Notes under the pieces: generated by a model
Database searches by the model: none
Seen by the model: the letters and a program-made list of their open reading frames with translations, nothing else
Told to the model about the DNA's origin: nothing
Assembly (NCBI RefSeq): GCF_030065535.1
Contig: NZ_JASJND010000006.1
Coordinates: 186,001-250,000, forward strand
DNA from: Microbacterium dauci
GTDB lineage: Bacteria; Actinomycetota; Actinomycetes; Actinomycetales; Microbacteriaceae
Length of the DNA stretch: 64,000 bases
Direction: 5' to 3'
Made by a program: the position numbers and the translations under genes
Shown here: positions 26,120 to 35,247 of the stretch, one piece after another
Layout: each line of letters opens with the position of its first letter
Position numbering within the stretch: position 1 is the stretch's first letter

Positions 26120-27079
26120 CTAGGTTCGTTGCTTTCGTCGCCGCACGAGCGTGTCGACGAACGTCAGCTTTTCGATCACGCGGTCAGGCAACGTGAACGG
26201 GTAGAAGTCGGGCTGACCGAGCGAGCGGTTCATGACGTTCATCGATGTCGCGAGCGGGAGCCACGTGCTGCGCACGACCTCGTCGAACGCCGCGCCCGCT
26301 TGCGGAGGCCCGATGAGCCCGAACGCCTTCGCGGTCTCCATCGCGTCCTGCAGGTGGAGATAGTGGGCCCACGTCTCCGCGAAGTCCTCGTACGGATGCA
26401 TCGTCGCGTACTCGCTCAGGTATTCCGACTCCCAGCCTGCCGGTGCGCCGTCGCCGTAATGCGCGTCGATCGCCGATTGATAGTCGGCTCGCTCGTCGCC
26501 GAAGAGGTCGCGCACTTCGGCGATGAGCCCGGTCCGTTCGAGCAGGGACCATTCGAAGTAGTGACCGCTCTCGTGTCGGAAGTGGCCGAGCATCGTGCGA
26601 TACGGCTCCGCCAAGCGGGAGCGGATGTCCTCTCGACGGCTGTGGTTGCCTTCCGCGACATCGATCGTGATGATTCCCTGCGCATGTCCGATCGTGACGT
26701 CCTCATTCGTGCTCGAGAGGAGGTCAAACCGCAGACCCGGGTCGCCATCGGCGGCACCGTCGAGCGAGAGCCCCAGGCGGGTGAGGTCCCGGATGAGATG
26801 ACGCTTGGCGCGCTCCGCTGCCGGGTAGATGGTCATTCCATCGAGATCTACGTCGTTCGGTCGCGTCCGAGTGCGTGCACAACTTGCGCAATCTCCAGGC
26901 GCAGCTACGAGCCAGTTGCAGCCGGAGATCGTCGCCTGAGCACACCGGCGGTGCCCGCCAGTGACGATGGCCATCGTGTCTGTGGCGAGGTCGTAACCGA
27001 TCTCAGTTCCGCACCGCTCGCACGTCGTCGAGTCGAAGAACACTTCGGCGGCGCAGGTACCGCACGCGAATCGTCGCAT
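26120..27079 (-). CDS. Zinc-ribbon plus zincin-type metallopeptidase
   Basis: 319-residue cytoplasmic protein. An N-terminal zinc ribbon has two CxxC pairs (C6/C9 and C20/C23), with further cysteines up to about residue 67. The catalytic motif is HFRHESGHYFE with HExxH-like H169-E170-x2-H173, and a distal YEDFAETWAHYLH may supply the third ligand. This fits the putative zinc-binding metallopeptidase family (Peptidase_Mx-like). There is no signal peptide. The target is unknown. GGAGAGAGG precedes the ATG. Confidence 0.82.
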   Translation of the reverse strand: MRRFACGTCAAEVFFDSTTCERCGTEIGYDLATDTMAIVTGGHRRCAQATISGCNWLVAAPGDCASCARTRTRPNDVDLDGMTIYPAAERAKRHLIRDLTRLGLSLDGAADGDPGLRFDLLSSTNEDVTIGHAQGIITIDVAEGNHSRREDIRSRLAEPYRTMLGHFRHESGHYFEWSLLERTGLIAEVRDLFGDERADYQSAIDAHYGDGAPAGWESEYLSEYATMHPYEDFAETWAHYLHLQDAMETAKAFGLIGPPQAGAAFDEVVRSTWLPLATSMNVMNRSLGQPDFYPFTLPDRVIEKLTFVDTLVRRRKQRT

Positions 27080-27099
27080 GTCGTCCTCTCTCCGTCCTC

Positions 27100-27128
27100 G
27101 CCGGGTCCGTCGCAGCGACGGACCCGGC
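27100..27128 (-). terminator. Hairpin terminator after the SDR gene
   Basis: GCCGGGTCCGTCGC (27100-27113) and its exact complement (27115-27128) form a very strong stem just downstream of the minus-strand SDR gene ending at 27141. Confidence 0.7.
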
Positions 27129-27140
27129 TGACCCGACTGG

Positions 27141-28028
27141 TCAGTGCGTCGGCATCCCGCCGGTCACGGCGATCGTCTCACCGACGACGTAGCTCGACTC
27201 CTGTGAGGCGAGGAACACGAACGGCGGCGCGAGTTCGACCGGCTGCCCGGCGCGACCGATCGGGGTCTGCTCGCCGAAGTGCTCGATCTTCTCGTTCGGC
27301 ACGAATGCCGGCTGCAGCGGCGTCCAGATCGGTCCCGGTGCGACGCCGTTGACGCGGATGCCACGCTCGATGAGCTGCTGCGACAGCGCGCGCGTCCAGT
27401 TCGCGATCCCGGCCTTCGACACCGCATACTCGGCGAGCGACGGTGACGGGACGAATCCCTGGATCGACGAGGTCGTGATGATCGCGGCGCCGGGCGGGAG
27501 GTGCTTCGAGGCCGCCTTCGTCAGCCAGAACAGCGGGTAGATGTTGGCGCCGAGCACATGGTCGAGGGTCTTCGTCTCGAAGTCGTCGATGCTGTCGACC
27601 GTCGGCATCGTGCCCGCGTTGATCACGAGGATGTCGAGGCCGCCGAGCGCCTCGACCGTCTTCGTGACGATGTCGATGTTCGTCTGCTCGTCCTGCAGGT
27701 CACCGGGGAGCAGGACCGCGGTGCGTCCTTCGGCCTCTATGAGTGCGGCCACCTCTTCCGCTTGCGACTGCTCCTCAGGAAGGTAGCTGAGGGCGACGTC
27801 GGCGCCCTCGCGCGCGTAGGCGATCGCGACCGCACGGCCGATGCCGGAGTCGGCGCCGGTGACGAGCGCCTTGCGTCCGGGCAGACGACCGAAGCCGACG
27901 TATGACGTCTCGCCATGGTCGGGTGCCGGATCCATCTTGTGGATGTCGCCGGGTCCCTTCTGCTGCTGCGGCGGGAACGGTGGACGCGGGAACTGGGTCG
28001 TCGGGTCCTGCATCGTGTACATGTCCAT
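27141..28028 (-). CDS. SDR family oxidoreductase, general-stress type
   Basis: 295-residue short-chain dehydrogenase with an N-terminal extension of about 45 residues rich in Pro and Gln (FPRPPFPPQQQKGPGDIH), as in the Bacillus YhdG/YdaD stress group. NAD(P) motif is VTGADSGIG; the NAG motif is VINAG (N-A-G); catalytic residues are the Ser in TTSSIQG and YAVSK. Substrate unknown. A paralogue with the same long N-terminus is at 32966. No obvious promoter was found. Confidence 0.88.
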   Translation of the reverse strand: MDMYTMQDPTTQFPRPPFPPQQQKGPGDIHKMDPAPDHGETSYVGFGRLPGRKALVTGADSGIGRAVAIAYAREGADVALSYLPEEQSQAEEVAALIEAEGRTAVLLPGDLQDEQTNIDIVTKTVEALGGLDILVINAGTMPTVDSIDDFETKTLDHVLGANIYPLFWLTKAASKHLPPGAAIITTSSIQGFVPSPSLAEYAVSKAGIANWTRALSQQLIERGIRVNGVAPGPIWTPLQPAFVPNEKIEHFGEQTPIGRAGQPVELAPPFVFLASQESSYVVGETIAVTGGMPTH

Positions 28029-28190
28029 CGAGGATTCCTCTCGGTCGTCGTCGGCGACGGTACGCGGCCGACCGGCCTGTCAGAGGGGGCTTGCTCCGCG
28101 GCATCCGCATTGCTAACCGTCCCGGCGCACGTGTGCGTACCGATCGGGCGCGGAACGCGCAAGCCCCGGCCACCAGTCGCGCCGCGGACA

Positions 28191-28196
28191 TAACGT
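28191..28196 (+). promoter_or_regulatory. Putative -10 element of the GH15 gene (leaderless)
   Basis: TAACGT with 6 nt to the ATG at 28203. No ribosome site is present. Confidence 0.45.
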
Positions 28197-28202
28197 GACA
28201 AC

Positions 28203-30002
28203 ATGCCGACTTCGGATGCCACCGCCCTTCGCGACTACGCACCGATCGGCGACGGCCGCACGATCGCACTCATCTCGCGAAACTGTCGGGTCGATTGGAT
28301 GCCGCTGCCGAACCTCGATTCCACGCCGGTGTTCGCGCGACTGCTCGACGACCGGACCGGCGGGTGCGTCGATCTCGAACCGACCGATCCGTATGAGGTG
28401 ACGCGCCGGTACGCGGCGCGGACGAACGTCCTCGTGACGACGTTCACGACAGCGAGGGGGCGCGCCCGTGTCACCGATGCACTCGTGAGCGGCGTGGCGG
28501 GACGCCTGCCGTGGGCGGAGTTCGCACGTCGCGTCGAGGGTGTCGACGGTGAGGTCGAGTTCACATGGCGGGTGCGGCCGGGAACCAGGCTGCAGACCGC
28601 GAGTCCTTGGCTCGAGAGCGTGGGTGGCCACCGCATCCTGCGGGTCGGCTCGACGACGCTCGCGGTCGTCGGAGATGCGCACGGGGAAGCACGCACCGAC
28701 GACGGCGACGACGGTCCCGCCATCCACGGCACGTTCACGACCGCAGCAGGATCGTCGCATCTCGTTGTCGTCGTCGCGACCGACGGTGAGCCCCTCCATT
28801 TGCCCGATCCCGACAACGTGTACCGCAGTGTCGAGCGCACGATCTCGGGCTGGCGCGAGTGGTCGCGAGAGTTCGGCTACGAGGGGCCGTGGGCAGACGC
28901 CGTCCAGCGCAGCGCCCTCGCGCTCAAGCTCCTCGTGTACGCGCCGACCGGCGCGATCGCCGCGGCAGCCACAACGTCGCTTCCCGAGAATCCGCGCGGT
29001 GGGAAGAACTGGGAGTACCGCCTGGCCTGGGTGCGCGACCTCGCCTACACCGCGCATGCCCTCGTGCGCTTCGGGCTCCGAGAGGAGACGCACGCAGCGA
29101 TTTCGTGGATGCTCCGCACGATCCGCGACCATGGTCCCGATCTCGAGGTCATGTACGACCTGCGCGGTGATTCGGTGACCGGCGTGCACCACTACGAGGT
29201 CGACGGTTGGAAGGGCATCGGTCCCGTTGTCACCGGTAACCCCGCGCACGATCAGCTGCAGCTCGGCGTCTACGGTGATCTCTTCGCCATCTGCCGCACG
29301 TACGTCGACGCCGGCAATGTGCTCGACATCGCGACCGGCCGCATGCTCGCCGACATGGCTGACCGCGTGTGCGATCTGTGGCGCAACCCCGACTCCGGCA
29401 TGTGGGAGCTCCCCGAGATTCGCCATTACACCTCGTCGAAGATGGGCTGCTGGCAGGCGCTCCGCGATGCCGTGCACCTCGCGGAGCAGGGTGCCATCCC
29501 GGGGAGCTCGGCGCGATGGGCGTCCGAGCAGGAACGCGTCGCCGACTGGATCCACACCGAGGGGTGGTCGGACGAGGTCGGCGCGTACGTGATGTTCCCG
29601 GGGTCGAACGACCTCGACGCGTCGGTGCTGCTGCACGCGGAGAGCGGCTTCGACCGGGGCGAGCGGATGTCGCGCACGATCGATGCGCTGACCGGCCGCC
29701 TCGGGTCCGGCGCACTCCTCTATCGCTACACGGGGATGGAGCAGGAGGAGCACACCTTCGTGGCCTGTGCATTCTGGCGGGTCGGCGCGTTGGCCTGTGT
29801 CGGCCGCCACGACGAAGCGCTCGCCGCAATGGACGAACTGATCGGGCAAGCGAATGACGTCGGCATCTACGCCGAGATGATCTCGGCCGAGGACGGGTCG
29901 TTCTGGGGCAATCTGCCGCAGGCGCTCAGCCACCTCGCCCTCGTGAGCGCCGCGCTGACGATCCGCGACCTCGTGCCCGAGCAGGCGCTCGACGGGCGCT
30001 GA
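28203..30002 (+). CDS. Glycoside hydrolase family 15 protein
   Basis: 599-residue cytoplasmic GH15 protein (glucoamylase, glucodextranase or trehalase). The N-terminal beta domain opens APIGDGRTIALISRNCRVDW, typical of bacterial GH15. The (alpha/alpha)6 barrel has NWEYRLAWVRDLAYT, GDSVTGVHHYEVDGW-like sequence, and YTSSKMGCWQAL. Actinobacterial members with this N-terminus include trehalases, so trehalose breakdown is plausible. There is no signal peptide. It diverges from the stress SDR gene. Confidence 0.9.
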   Translation: MPTSDATALRDYAPIGDGRTIALISRNCRVDWMPLPNLDSTPVFARLLDDRTGGCVDLEPTDPYEVTRRYAARTNVLVTTFTTARGRARVTDALVSGVAGRLPWAEFARRVEGVDGEVEFTWRVRPGTRLQTASPWLESVGGHRILRVGSTTLAVVGDAHGEARTDDGDDGPAIHGTFTTAAGSSHLVVVVATDGEPLHLPDPDNVYRSVERTISGWREWSREFGYEGPWADAVQRSALALKLLVYAPTGAIAAAATTSLPENPRGGKNWEYRLAWVRDLAYTAHALVRFGLREETHAAISWMLRTIRDHGPDLEVMYDLRGDSVTGVHHYEVDGWKGIGPVVTGNPAHDQLQLGVYGDLFAICRTYVDAGNVLDIATGRMLADMADRVCDLWRNPDSGMWELPEIRHYTSSKMGCWQALRDAVHLAEQGAIPGSSARWASEQERVADWIHTEGWSDEVGAYVMFPGSNDLDASVLLHAESGFDRGERMSRTIDALTGRLGSGALLYRYTGMEQEEHTFVACAFWRVGALACVGRHDEALAAMDELIGQANDVGIYAEMISAEDGSFWGNLPQALSHLALVSAALTIRDLVPEQALDGR

Positions 30003-30033
30003 GGTCTCCGCTTCGCGCCGGCTCGCGAGGGCG

Positions 30034-31581
30034 TCAGCGACCGGCGAGCATCGCGTCTGCCGTCCGCAGGCCGAGCGCCATCTGGGTGAGGCCCGGGTTC
30101 GCGGACAGCGCGCTCGGGAAGGTCGAGTTGTCGCAGATCCAGAGGTTGTCGATGTCGTGACTGCGCCCGATCCCGTCGACGACGCCGTCTGCAGGATCGG
30201 CGCTCATCCGGCAGGTGCCGAGCGTGTGCGCGGTGCGCGCGAACACACGGGTGCTGCGCGCGCCGGCCGCCTCGAGGATGCGGGTCATCGTCCCGATCGC
30301 GTGCGTCTCGATCGCCTTCTCGTTCTCGCCCGCCGAGAACAAGATCGAGGCCCTCGGCATGCCCCATTCGTCGACCTCGTCGGTGAGCTCGAGTCGATTG
30401 CGGTCGGCGGGCAGGCATTCCGCGTTCATCCCGATACCCGCGCTGTACCGGTAGGCATCGAGCTCATCCATCAGCTCCGAACCCCACAGCCCCCCACCGC
30501 GGACGAGGAGGGTGGCATACATGAGCGGCATCACGCCGAGACTCTGCAGCAGGTAACCACCCGCGAACGGCGCTCCCTCAGGCCGCACGAAGTCCTCGGT
30601 GATGAGCGCCGACGGATATCCCCGGTATCCGCGGATCTGCTCGTCGAAGCGCCCCCAGACCTGTACCGAGCCATGCGCGAGGAAGTTGCGGCCCACCTGC
30701 CCGCTGCTGTTCGCGAGGTCGTTGTGCAGCAGCAGTCTGGGTGTCTCGACACCCCCACCGGCGAGCACCAACGCGGCGCACCGCTGGCGCACGTCGCGCC
30801 CGGCCTGGCGGTAGACGACGGCCGACACGCGTCCGTGCCGATCGCGCTCGATCGTGTGCGCGAATGCCTCGGTCCGGATCTCGGCACCCGCGGCGACCGC
30901 CGCAGGGAGGTACGTGATCGCTGTCGTCGCCTTCGCGCCGTGCCGCTCGCCTTGGTGGATCGATCCGACGTTCGTCGTGGCGTGCCGCCGACCGTGGTGC
31001 GGCTGCTCGTGGTCGCGCGTGATGATCGCGGCAGGGGCATCGGCGGCACGGATGCCGAGGTCGCGGCATCCGTCTGCCATCAGTGCCGCGGGGGCGTTCC
31101 GGCTCGGTGGCGCGTACCCGTACGACCGTGACGGGTCCCACGGATACGGGGTTGGACCTGATACCCCGATGTCGGATTCGACGATGCGCACGTACCTCAG
31201 CAGCTCGTCGGGATCGAGGGGCCAGTCGCGACCCACGCCGCGTTCCGTGCGCAGGCGCAGGTCGCGGGGGTCGGGGCGCGGGGTGAACGCGCCCCAGTGC
31301 AGCGTGCTCCCGCCGAGGCCGAAGCCGCTGTTGTTCGAGCCGAACGCGGTCGGCGTCTCGCCGCCGCTCAGTCGCTCCGACATCCAGTTGATGTCGGTCG
31401 CGTCGACCTCGTCGGGGGTGAAGCCTTCGGGGTCGTGGTCAGGTCCCGCCTCGAGCGCGACAACGCGCAGGCCGTGTTCGGCGAGCCGCGCGAGCACTGG
31501 TGCCCCGCCAGCTCCGGTTCCGACGACGACCACATCGACGAGGTCATCGACGTCGTACCGGCGCATCGATGTCAGGTTCAT
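30034..31581 (-). CDS. GMC family oxidoreductase
   Basis: 515-residue FAD enzyme of the GMC family, oxidising an alcohol or sugar. The FAD motif is VVGTGAGGAPVL (about 20-30) with VVALEAG; LGGSTLHWGAF and the C-terminal HTLGTCRM are family signatures. The last segment NLWICDNSTFPSALSANPG is conserved in GMC members partnered with gluconate 2-dehydrogenase subunit 3. It overlaps the upstream fusion gene by four bases and is the last gene of a three-gene operon. Substrate unknown. Confidence 0.9.
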   Translation of the reverse strand: MNLTSMRRYDVDDLVDVVVVGTGAGGAPVLARLAEHGLRVVALEAGPDHDPEGFTPDEVDATDINWMSERLSGGETPTAFGSNNSGFGLGGSTLHWGAFTPRPDPRDLRLRTERGVGRDWPLDPDELLRYVRIVESDIGVSGPTPYPWDPSRSYGYAPPSRNAPAALMADGCRDLGIRAADAPAAIITRDHEQPHHGRRHATTNVGSIHQGERHGAKATTAITYLPAAVAAGAEIRTEAFAHTIERDRHGRVSAVVYRQAGRDVRQRCAALVLAGGGVETPRLLLHNDLANSSGQVGRNFLAHGSVQVWGRFDEQIRGYRGYPSALITEDFVRPEGAPFAGGYLLQSLGVMPLMYATLLVRGGGLWGSELMDELDAYRYSAGIGMNAECLPADRNRLELTDEVDEWGMPRASILFSAGENEKAIETHAIGTMTRILEAAGARSTRVFARTAHTLGTCRMSADPADGVVDGIGRSHDIDNLWICDNSTFPSALSANPGLTQMALGLRTADAMLAGR

Positions 31582-32969
31582 TCGGTGGGTGCTCCGATTC
31601 GGGTTCGTGCTGCGTCGTCGCCGAGCTCGGCGGGTTCCCAGTCGTCCCGAGACCCTGCAGCGAGTGATGCGTAGCCGGCGGTCGCGGGATCTGCCGACCC
31701 GGTCGCGAAGCCGGAGTACCCGATCCGTGCGAGCGAGGCCGGATGGATGAGCCACACCCGGGCGAGGTCGAACCGCACGTCCTCGAACCAGCGCCGCATC
31801 CCGTCCGGGTCTGTCACTCCGGCCACAGGCTCCCCGGCGATCACGGCTGCGATGAGGGTGTCCTGCGCGTGGCTCTCAGACGGCCAGACGTGACGGAGCA
31901 CGTCGAGCCCGCGTCTATACGCCTCGCCGTCCGTCGGTGCGCCGGCAGGGCGCCACCCGTCGCCGCCACCCGTGGCGAGCGTGGCGTCGACCCGCGCCGC
32001 GAGGTCGAGGGTTGATCCCTCGGGCTGGGGAACGAGACGGGCTGCGATCTCGCGCAGGAGTTGTAGGTGAGGGTCGTCTAGCACGCGAGGCTCGTAGTGC
32101 GGGTCATCCGGGACGGCCCGCGCCGCGAGCGCACGCCGCGCCCGCGCGACGGTGCGCTCCGATGCGATGAGGCGGGCCCATGCGTCCGGCACGGCAGCAG
32201 CCTGCAAGCACGCTTCCGACCAGAGATCGACGATCGCCTCGGCCACCGCGCCGGCGCGCTCGTACGAGAGCAGGTGCCCCGCACTGGAGAGCGTACGAAA
32301 GCGCGCCCGCGGGTACACGCCGCTCAGCAGCTGCGGTTGCGCCGCCGCGCCGAGCGCTTCGTCCTGATCGCCGGCGACGACGATGCAGGGCAGGTCGAGC
32401 GCACCGATGCCTTCGCGGAGATCCTCCAGGCTGCCTTCCTCGAGCCAGCGAGCCCACGCGAGGGGAGACGTCGCGCGAACGGATGCCACGAGGCGGTCCT
32501 CGTCCGCCATGGATAGGGGCGCACCGACGTTGTCGTGCACGAACGTGCGAGCGTCGGCTTCGCCGATGGGCCCGCGTTCGATCCACGATCGCATCTGCTC
32601 ACGCTTCTCATCGGGCATTGGTTCCGGGCCCGGGGGAGACGGTGCGAGGAGCACGACTCCCATGAGCCCGAAGACGGGGACGCCACCTGCCAGAGCCCGC
32701 GCGGCGAGACGGGTCGCGACCTTGCCGCCCATGCTGTGCCCGCACAAGAGCCACCGCTCACCCTGCAGATGCGCCTGGATCTTCGTGAGCGCGGCATCCA
32801 CCTGTGCATCGACAGAGCCGTCGTCCGCGTCGGGAGCGCCCCCGTGGCCGGGGAGCTCAACCGGGACGACGCGGAACCGGTCGTCGAGCGCTGCGGCGAC
32901 GGGCGCCGCGGCGGCGGCATCCAATCCCAGACCGGGCAGGAAGAAGACGGTGCATTCGGGAGCCGTCAC
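31578..32969 (-). CDS. Fusion: alpha/beta hydrolase plus gluconate-2-dehydrogenase subunit 3-like domain
   Basis: 463-residue protein. Residues about 1-250 are an alpha/beta hydrolase with GHSMGG (nucleophile S79), D201 in AGDQDEA and H232 in SAGHLL. Residues about 265-460 resemble the small subunit 3 of FAD gluconate 2-dehydrogenases: RVLDDPHLQLLREIAARLVP, and near the end DVRFDLARVWLIHP. The GTG start overlaps the SDR stop (GTGA), and its stop overlaps the GMC start (ATGA). The second domain is probably the partner of the GMC enzyme. The fusion is unusual. Confidence 0.82.
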   Translation of the reverse strand: MTAPECTVFFLPGLGLDAAAAAPVAAALDDRFRVVPVELPGHGGAPDADDGSVDAQVDAALTKIQAHLQGERWLLCGHSMGGKVATRLAARALAGGVPVFGLMGVVLLAPSPPGPEPMPDEKREQMRSWIERGPIGEADARTFVHDNVGAPLSMADEDRLVASVRATSPLAWARWLEEGSLEDLREGIGALDLPCIVVAGDQDEALGAAAQPQLLSGVYPRARFRTLSSAGHLLSYERAGAVAEAIVDLWSEACLQAAAVPDAWARLIASERTVARARRALAARAVPDDPHYEPRVLDDPHLQLLREIAARLVPQPEGSTLDLAARVDATLATGGGDGWRPAGAPTDGEAYRRGLDVLRHVWPSESHAQDTLIAAVIAGEPVAGVTDPDGMRRWFEDVRFDLARVWLIHPASLARIGYSGFATGSADPATAGYASLAAGSRDDWEPAELGDDAARTRIGAPTE

Positions 32970-33865
32970 GGCGTGACCATGCCGCCGTTCACGCTCAGCG
33001 TCGAGCCCGAGACGTAGCTCGCCTCGGCCGAGGCGAGGTAGACGTAGGCGGATGCCAACTCGGCGGGCTGTCCGGCGCGCTGATACGTGTTCTCGTCGTC
33101 GAAGTGCGTCATCTGCTCGTCGGAGACGCCGTCCGACACCTGCAGCGCCGTCCACACCGGTCCGGGAGCGACGACGTTGACACGGATGCCACGCGGCGCC
33201 AACTGCACTGCGAGGCCCTTCGAGAGGTTGTTGATCGCCGCTTTCGACGCGGCGTAGTCGAGGCGGTCGGGCGACGGCTCGTACGCCTCGAACGAGGCGG
33301 TGTTGACGATGCAGGATCCGGGCTGCAGGTGCGGAAGTGCCGCTTTGGTGATCGCGAAGTTCGCGAACAGGTTCACGCGGAACGTGGCTTCGAATTGGTC
33401 CTCGTCGAGGTCTTCCACCCGTGCGATCGCGATCTGCTTGCCGGCGTTGTTCACCAGGATGTCGAGTCCGCCGAGCGCGTCGACCGTCTCGGCGACGAGG
33501 CGGTGGCACGCCGCGCGATCGGAGATGTCGACGGCGATCGCCGTGCCGAGGCGGCCGGCGTCGGAGATCAGTCCGAGAACGTGCGCCGCGTCTTCTTCTT
33601 CGCCCGGCAGGTGCGCGATGACGACGTCGGCGCCCTCGCGCGCGAACGCGATGGCGACCGCCGCGCCGATGCCCGAGTCGCCGCCGGTGATCAGGGCCTT
33701 CCGCCCCTCGAGGCGGCCTGAACCGACGTAGGACTGTTCACCGAGGTCGGGCACCGGCGTCATGCGGCTCTGGAGCCCCGGCTCGGGTTGATGTTGCAGC
33801 GGCGGCTCGACTCGCGCGTACTTCGTGATCGGATCTTCGAGGGCGGGGTTCTCACTGGAAGGCAT
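32966..33865 (-). CDS. SDR family oxidoreductase
   Basis: 299-residue SDR with a long N-terminal extension (about 50 residues, ending DLGEQSYVGSGRLEGRKALI), similar in layout to the SDR at 27141. NAD(P) motif is ITGGDSGIG; NNAG and YAASK are present. It is the first gene of an operon with the hydrolase-subunit-3 fusion and the GMC oxidoreductase, each joined by four-base overlaps. The three together suggest sequential oxidation of a common substrate. Substrate unknown. Confidence 0.88.
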   Translation of the reverse strand: MPSSENPALEDPITKYARVEPPLQHQPEPGLQSRMTPVPDLGEQSYVGSGRLEGRKALITGGDSGIGAAVAIAFAREGADVVIAHLPGEEEDAAHVLGLISDAGRLGTAIAVDISDRAACHRLVAETVDALGGLDILVNNAGKQIAIARVEDLDEDQFEATFRVNLFANFAITKAALPHLQPGSCIVNTASFEAYEPSPDRLDYAASKAAINNLSKGLAVQLAPRGIRVNVVAPGPVWTALQVSDGVSDEQMTHFDDENTYQRAGQPAELASAYVYLASAEASYVSGSTLSVNGGMVTP

Positions 33866-33972
33866 GCGCTCACGCTAGGTGCGATCGGGCGCTTCCGAAT
33901 GGGGCTGGCGTTCGACGCGAATCCGATCTAAGCGACGGCGGGATGGTCGCCCACCTATCGGGATCGCATCGC

Positions 33973-34014
33973 GATGTAAAGGGTCGCGCGATGGCGTCCC
34001 GAGGTGCATAGCGT
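33973..34014 (+). promoter_or_regulatory. Long promoter block shared with 40053-40094
   Basis: GATGTAAAGGGTCGCG (33973-33988), 16 unrelated bases, then TGCATAGCGTCGC, whose TAGCGT (34009-34014) can serve as -10. Both blocks and their spacing are identical to those before the SDR gene at 40101. Here it is followed by a 25-nt leader with GGAGGA. Confidence 0.7.
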
Positions 34015-34039
34015 CGCACTGCATCGATCGGAGGAACAT

Positions 34040-35227
34040 ATGCAGACGCAGACGTACGAGTACCTCATCATTGGCGGTGGCATGGTCGCGGATGCCGCAG
34101 CCCGCGGCATCCGCGAACGAGACCAGACCGGCACGATCGGCATCCTGAGTGCCGACGTCGACCCGCCGTACACACGGCCCGCGCTGTCGAAGAAGCTCTG
34201 GACCGACCCCGACTTCACGTGGGAACAGGTGCCGCTCGACACGGAAGCGGCGACCGGCGCCGAGATTCGGCTCTCGACGCTCGTGACCGCGATCGACCGC
34301 TCCGCGCAGACCGTGACCACAGCCGAGGACGAGGTCTTCGGATACCGCCGGTTGCTGCTCGCGACCGGTTCGACGCCGAAGACGATCTCCGCACCCGATG
34401 ACGAGCGCGTGCTGTTCTTCCGCTCGGCGGAGGACTACCGCACGCTCCGCGAGCTCGCGGGTCGCGGTGGGCACTTCGTCGTGGTCGGTGGCGGCTACAT
34501 CGGCACCGAGATCGCGGCGGCGCTCGCCGGGAACGGTGTCGAGACGGAGCTGGTGTTCCCGGCAGAGGTGCTGGGCGACGACACGTTCCCGTCGGGCCTC
34601 GCACGCCGATACGAGGACCTCTTCCGGAACGGCGGCGTTCAGCTCACGTCGCGCTCTCGGGTGAGCGAGGTGCGCGAGGAGGGCAACGCCTTCCACGTCG
34701 TGCTCGACAGCGGAGAGGAACTGCGCGCGGACGTCGTCGTGATCGGCCTCGGTGCCGATCCGGTGATCGCGTTGGCGGATGCCGTAGGACTCGCGACCGA
34801 TGACGGCGTCCTCGTCGACGAGCACCTCGTCACGAACGATCCCGCGATCTGGGCTGCGGGCGACATCGCCGAGTACCCCGACCCGATCCTCGGCCGCACC
34901 CGCGTGGAGCACGTCGACAACGCGGAGGAAATGGGAGCCGCCGCCGGGCGCTCGATGGCCGGGGAGGACGTGCCGTACGCGCACACGCCGTACTTCTACT
35001 CGCAGGTGTTCGGGACGCGCTGGGAAGCCGTCGGCACCCTCGACCCCTCGAAGGACCCGCTCGTGGTCGAGCTCGACGAAGACCGGAGCGTTGTGTACTA
35101 CCGCGACGAGTCCGGGGCACCGGTCGGAGTGCTGCTGTGGAACGTCGAAAAGGCCCGCGACCTGGCGCGTGCCGTGCTCACCGACCGGGTCACCGATCCC
35201 GAGCGACTCCGCCTGCGGATCACCTGA
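34040..35227 (+). CDS. FAD/NAD-dependent reductase (ferredoxin/rubredoxin reductase or AIF-like)
   Basis: 395-residue flavoprotein. FAD motif IIGGGMVADAAARGIRE is at the N-terminus, the NAD motif VVVGGGYIGTEIAAAL in the middle, and WAAGDIAEYPDP before a C-terminal reductase domain. YTRPALSKKLW is typical of AIF/monodehydroascorbate-reductase-like enzymes. It likely passes electrons from NAD(P)H to a small carrier or quinone. GGAGGA precedes the ATG at 34040. It has the shared promoter block, so it is probably coregulated with the SDR at 40101. Confidence 0.88.
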   Translation: MQTQTYEYLIIGGGMVADAAARGIRERDQTGTIGILSADVDPPYTRPALSKKLWTDPDFTWEQVPLDTEAATGAEIRLSTLVTAIDRSAQTVTTAEDEVFGYRRLLLATGSTPKTISAPDDERVLFFRSAEDYRTLRELAGRGGHFVVVGGGYIGTEIAAALAGNGVETELVFPAEVLGDDTFPSGLARRYEDLFRNGGVQLTSRSRVSEVREEGNAFHVVLDSGEELRADVVVIGLGADPVIALADAVGLATDDGVLVDEHLVTNDPAIWAAGDIAEYPDPILGRTRVEHVDNAEEMGAAAGRSMAGEDVPYAHTPYFYSQVFGTRWEAVGTLDPSKDPLVVELDEDRSVVYYRDESGAPVGVLLWNVEKARDLARAVLTDRVTDPERLRLRIT

Positions 35228-35247
35228 TCGTGCGCCGTGGGGCGGGC

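Noticed and set aside
32970-33509. Extension of the hydrolase fusion into the SDR gene
   Set aside because: The extra sequence is antisense-like and Arg-rich. The GTG overlapping the SDR stop gives a clean coupled start.
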